Program-made: the position numbers and the translations under genes
Shown here: positions 62,959 to 64,000 of the stretch, in pieces
Numbering within the stretch: the first letter of the stretch is position 1
How the letters are laid out: every line of letters starts with the position of its first letter
NCBI RefSeq assembly: GCF_004022215.1
Contig: NZ_SAUZ01000013.1
Location: 1-64,000 of the forward strand
Direction: 5' to 3'
DNA from: Paenirhodobacter populi
GTDB lineage: Bacteria; Pseudomonadota; Alphaproteobacteria; Rhodobacterales; Rhodobacteraceae
Length of the DNA: 64,000 nucleotides
The notes under the pieces: generated by a model
Database searches by the model: none
The model's input: only the letters and a program-made list of their open reading frames with translations
Told to the model about the DNA's origin: nothing

Positions 62959-64000
62959 ATGATAAAACGTTTGATTATTGCGATCGTCCTGCTGACTCTC
63001 GTCATCGGTGGCATTGTCGGGTTCAATCAGTTCCGCGCGAAGATGATCGCGCAGTATCTGGATTCGATGAAGAACGTCACCGTGCCGGTCACCGTGACCG
63101 AGGCGCAATCCGGCACCTGGACCCCCGGCATCGATGCGATCGGCACCGCCAATGCGCGGCAGGGCGCGGATCTGTCGACCGAGGCCTCGGGCGTGGTGCG
63201 CGAGATCCTGTTCCAGTCGAACGACACGGTGACCAGCAGCCAGCTGCTGGTGCAGATCGACGACCGGCAGGAACGCGCGGATCTGGAGGCGGCGAAAGCC
63301 TCGCTCAATCTGGCGCAGATCACGCTGAACCGGGCGCGCAACCTTCAGGAACGCGGCGTGACGGCGACCAGCACGCTCGACAGCGCGCAGGCCGAAGAGG
63401 TGTCCGCGCAGGCGCAGGTCGCGAAGCTCGAAGCCGTGTTGCAGACGAAACAGCTTCTGGCGCCCTTTGACGGCACCATCGGCATTCCGCGCATCGAGGT
63501 GGGGCAGTTCGTCGCCGCCGGCACCGTCTTTGCGACGTTGCAGGACCGCAGCCAGATGCGTGTCGATTTCGCTTTGACCGAACAACAGGCGGCGCAGGTG
63601 CGGCAGGGATTTTCCGTCACCGCCATCGACGAGGAAGGCGGCACCAGCTTTGAAGGCGAGATCACCGGCATCGACCCGAAGATCGACGCGAATTCGCGGC
63701 TGGTGACGGTGCGCGCGCTGCTGGACGAGGCCTCGGGCGAGGCGCTGACCCCGGGGCAGTTCCTGCGCGTGCGGGTCAACCTGCCGGCGGTGGAAAACGT
63801 CATCTCGCTGCCGCAGACGGTGGTGACGACCTCGCTGTATGGCGATTCCGTCTTTGTCGTGCGCGAGGAAACGCCCGAGGGCGCGGATGCGCCGCAGACC
63901 ATCGCCCGCGAGGTTTTCGTCAGGATCGGCCGGCGGCATGGAAACTCGGTCGAGATCCTCGAAGGTCTGAAGGCGGGCGACAGGGTGGTCGATGCGGGGC
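62959..64000 (+). CDS. RND efflux periplasmic adaptor (HlyD/MFP family), cut by window edge
   Basis: The frame opens at the ATG at 62959 and runs to the window end (347 codons seen). MIKRLIIAIVLLTLVIGGIV is a signal-anchor. GTANARQGADLSTEASGVVR and LLVQIDDRQERADLEAAKAS form the first lipoyl half, followed by a coiled-coil hairpin (LAQITLNRARNLQERGVTAT to VAKLEAVLQTKQ), then the second half LLAPFDGTIGIPRIEVGQFV. The beta-barrel domain follows, with ALTPGQFLRVRV. This is the standard order of MexA/AcrA-like adaptors. The transporter gene is expected just outside the window. Nothing in the upstream 127 bp looks like a regulator site beyond AT-rich promoter-like sequence. Confidence 0.92.
   Translation, partial: MIKRLIIAIVLLTLVIGGIVGFNQFRAKMIAQYLDSMKNVTVPVTVTEAQSGTWTPGIDAIGTANARQGADLSTEASGVVREILFQSNDTVTSSQLLVQIDDRQERADLEAAKASLNLAQITLNRARNLQERGVTATSTLDSAQAEEVSAQAQVAKLEAVLQTKQLLAPFDGTIGIPRIEVGQFVAAGTVFATLQDRSQMRVDFALTEQQAAQVRQGFSVTAIDEEGGTSFEGEITGIDPKIDANSRLVTVRALLDEASGEALTPGQFLRVRVNLPAVENVISLPQTVVTTSLYGDSVFVVREETPEGADAPQTIAREVFVRIGRRHGNSVEILEGLKAGDRVVDAG

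Overview
The window is high-GC alphaproteobacterial chromosome, most likely from a Rhodobacteraceae member (Paracoccus/Rhodobacter relatives). The pointers are a RegA/RegB redox pair whose kinase keeps the GGLNNPF quinone motif, a BioR-controlled biotin locus with the alphaproteobacterial BioR box, a rut pyrimidine operon and many DUF1127/Tat-type proteins.

Positions 1-8017 form a lower-GC accessory island. At the left edge sits the 5' end of an IS1182-type transposase. Next comes a badly decayed reverse transcriptase gene (two nonsense codons and two frameshifts) and a truncated metallophosphoesterase. After these lies a Tn7-like transposition module: a Ner/Nlp-like regulator, TnsA, TnsB (D299, D394, E430), TnsC and TniQ, the last four overlapping head to tail. 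No CRISPR array or cas gene is present, and TniQ looks cut short at the island boundary.

8064-12687 holds an NfeR/NfeF-like iron pair, an SDR without its catalytic residues, a frameshifted ferric-reductase-like/dioxygenase-like gene pair, a DUF1127 protein and a LysR regulator. 12761-22557 is a phosphorus locus: ugpBAEC, then a second ABC importer in a row with a metallo-beta-lactamase and a histidine phosphatase. Candidate Pho boxes precede both transporters. 22757-26876 carries bioB, bioY and bioR with BioR boxes, a cupin protein and DoxX.

27367-46543 is a nitrogen/nucleobase island: rutABCD, an aldehyde dehydrogenase, a Dpp/Opp-type importer, a CodA-like deaminase, a BMP-type purine/nucleoside ABC importer, an amidase, and hpxO (urate hydroxylase, with R204 and Y216). 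A 25-bp site identical at 21 positions lies upstream of both rutA and the BMP operon, suggesting one regulator controls uracil and purine use. 46735-50466 contains regA, regB (without senC) and a PAS protein. 50536-54638 holds an outer-membrane DUF481 protein, thioredoxin-fold proteins, a peroxiredoxin and a serine hydrolase. 54904-62831 encodes alcohol and aldehyde dehydrogenases, a flavin monooxygenase and two GAF/Fis-type regulators, one with a degenerate AAA+ domain. The window ends inside an RND efflux adaptor gene.

Across the backbone, five copies of an intergenic element each follow a gene in the same reading direction. Its outer blocks are conserved, while its central hairpin changes sequence but keeps its pairing. 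This is the most interesting structure not explained by the genes.
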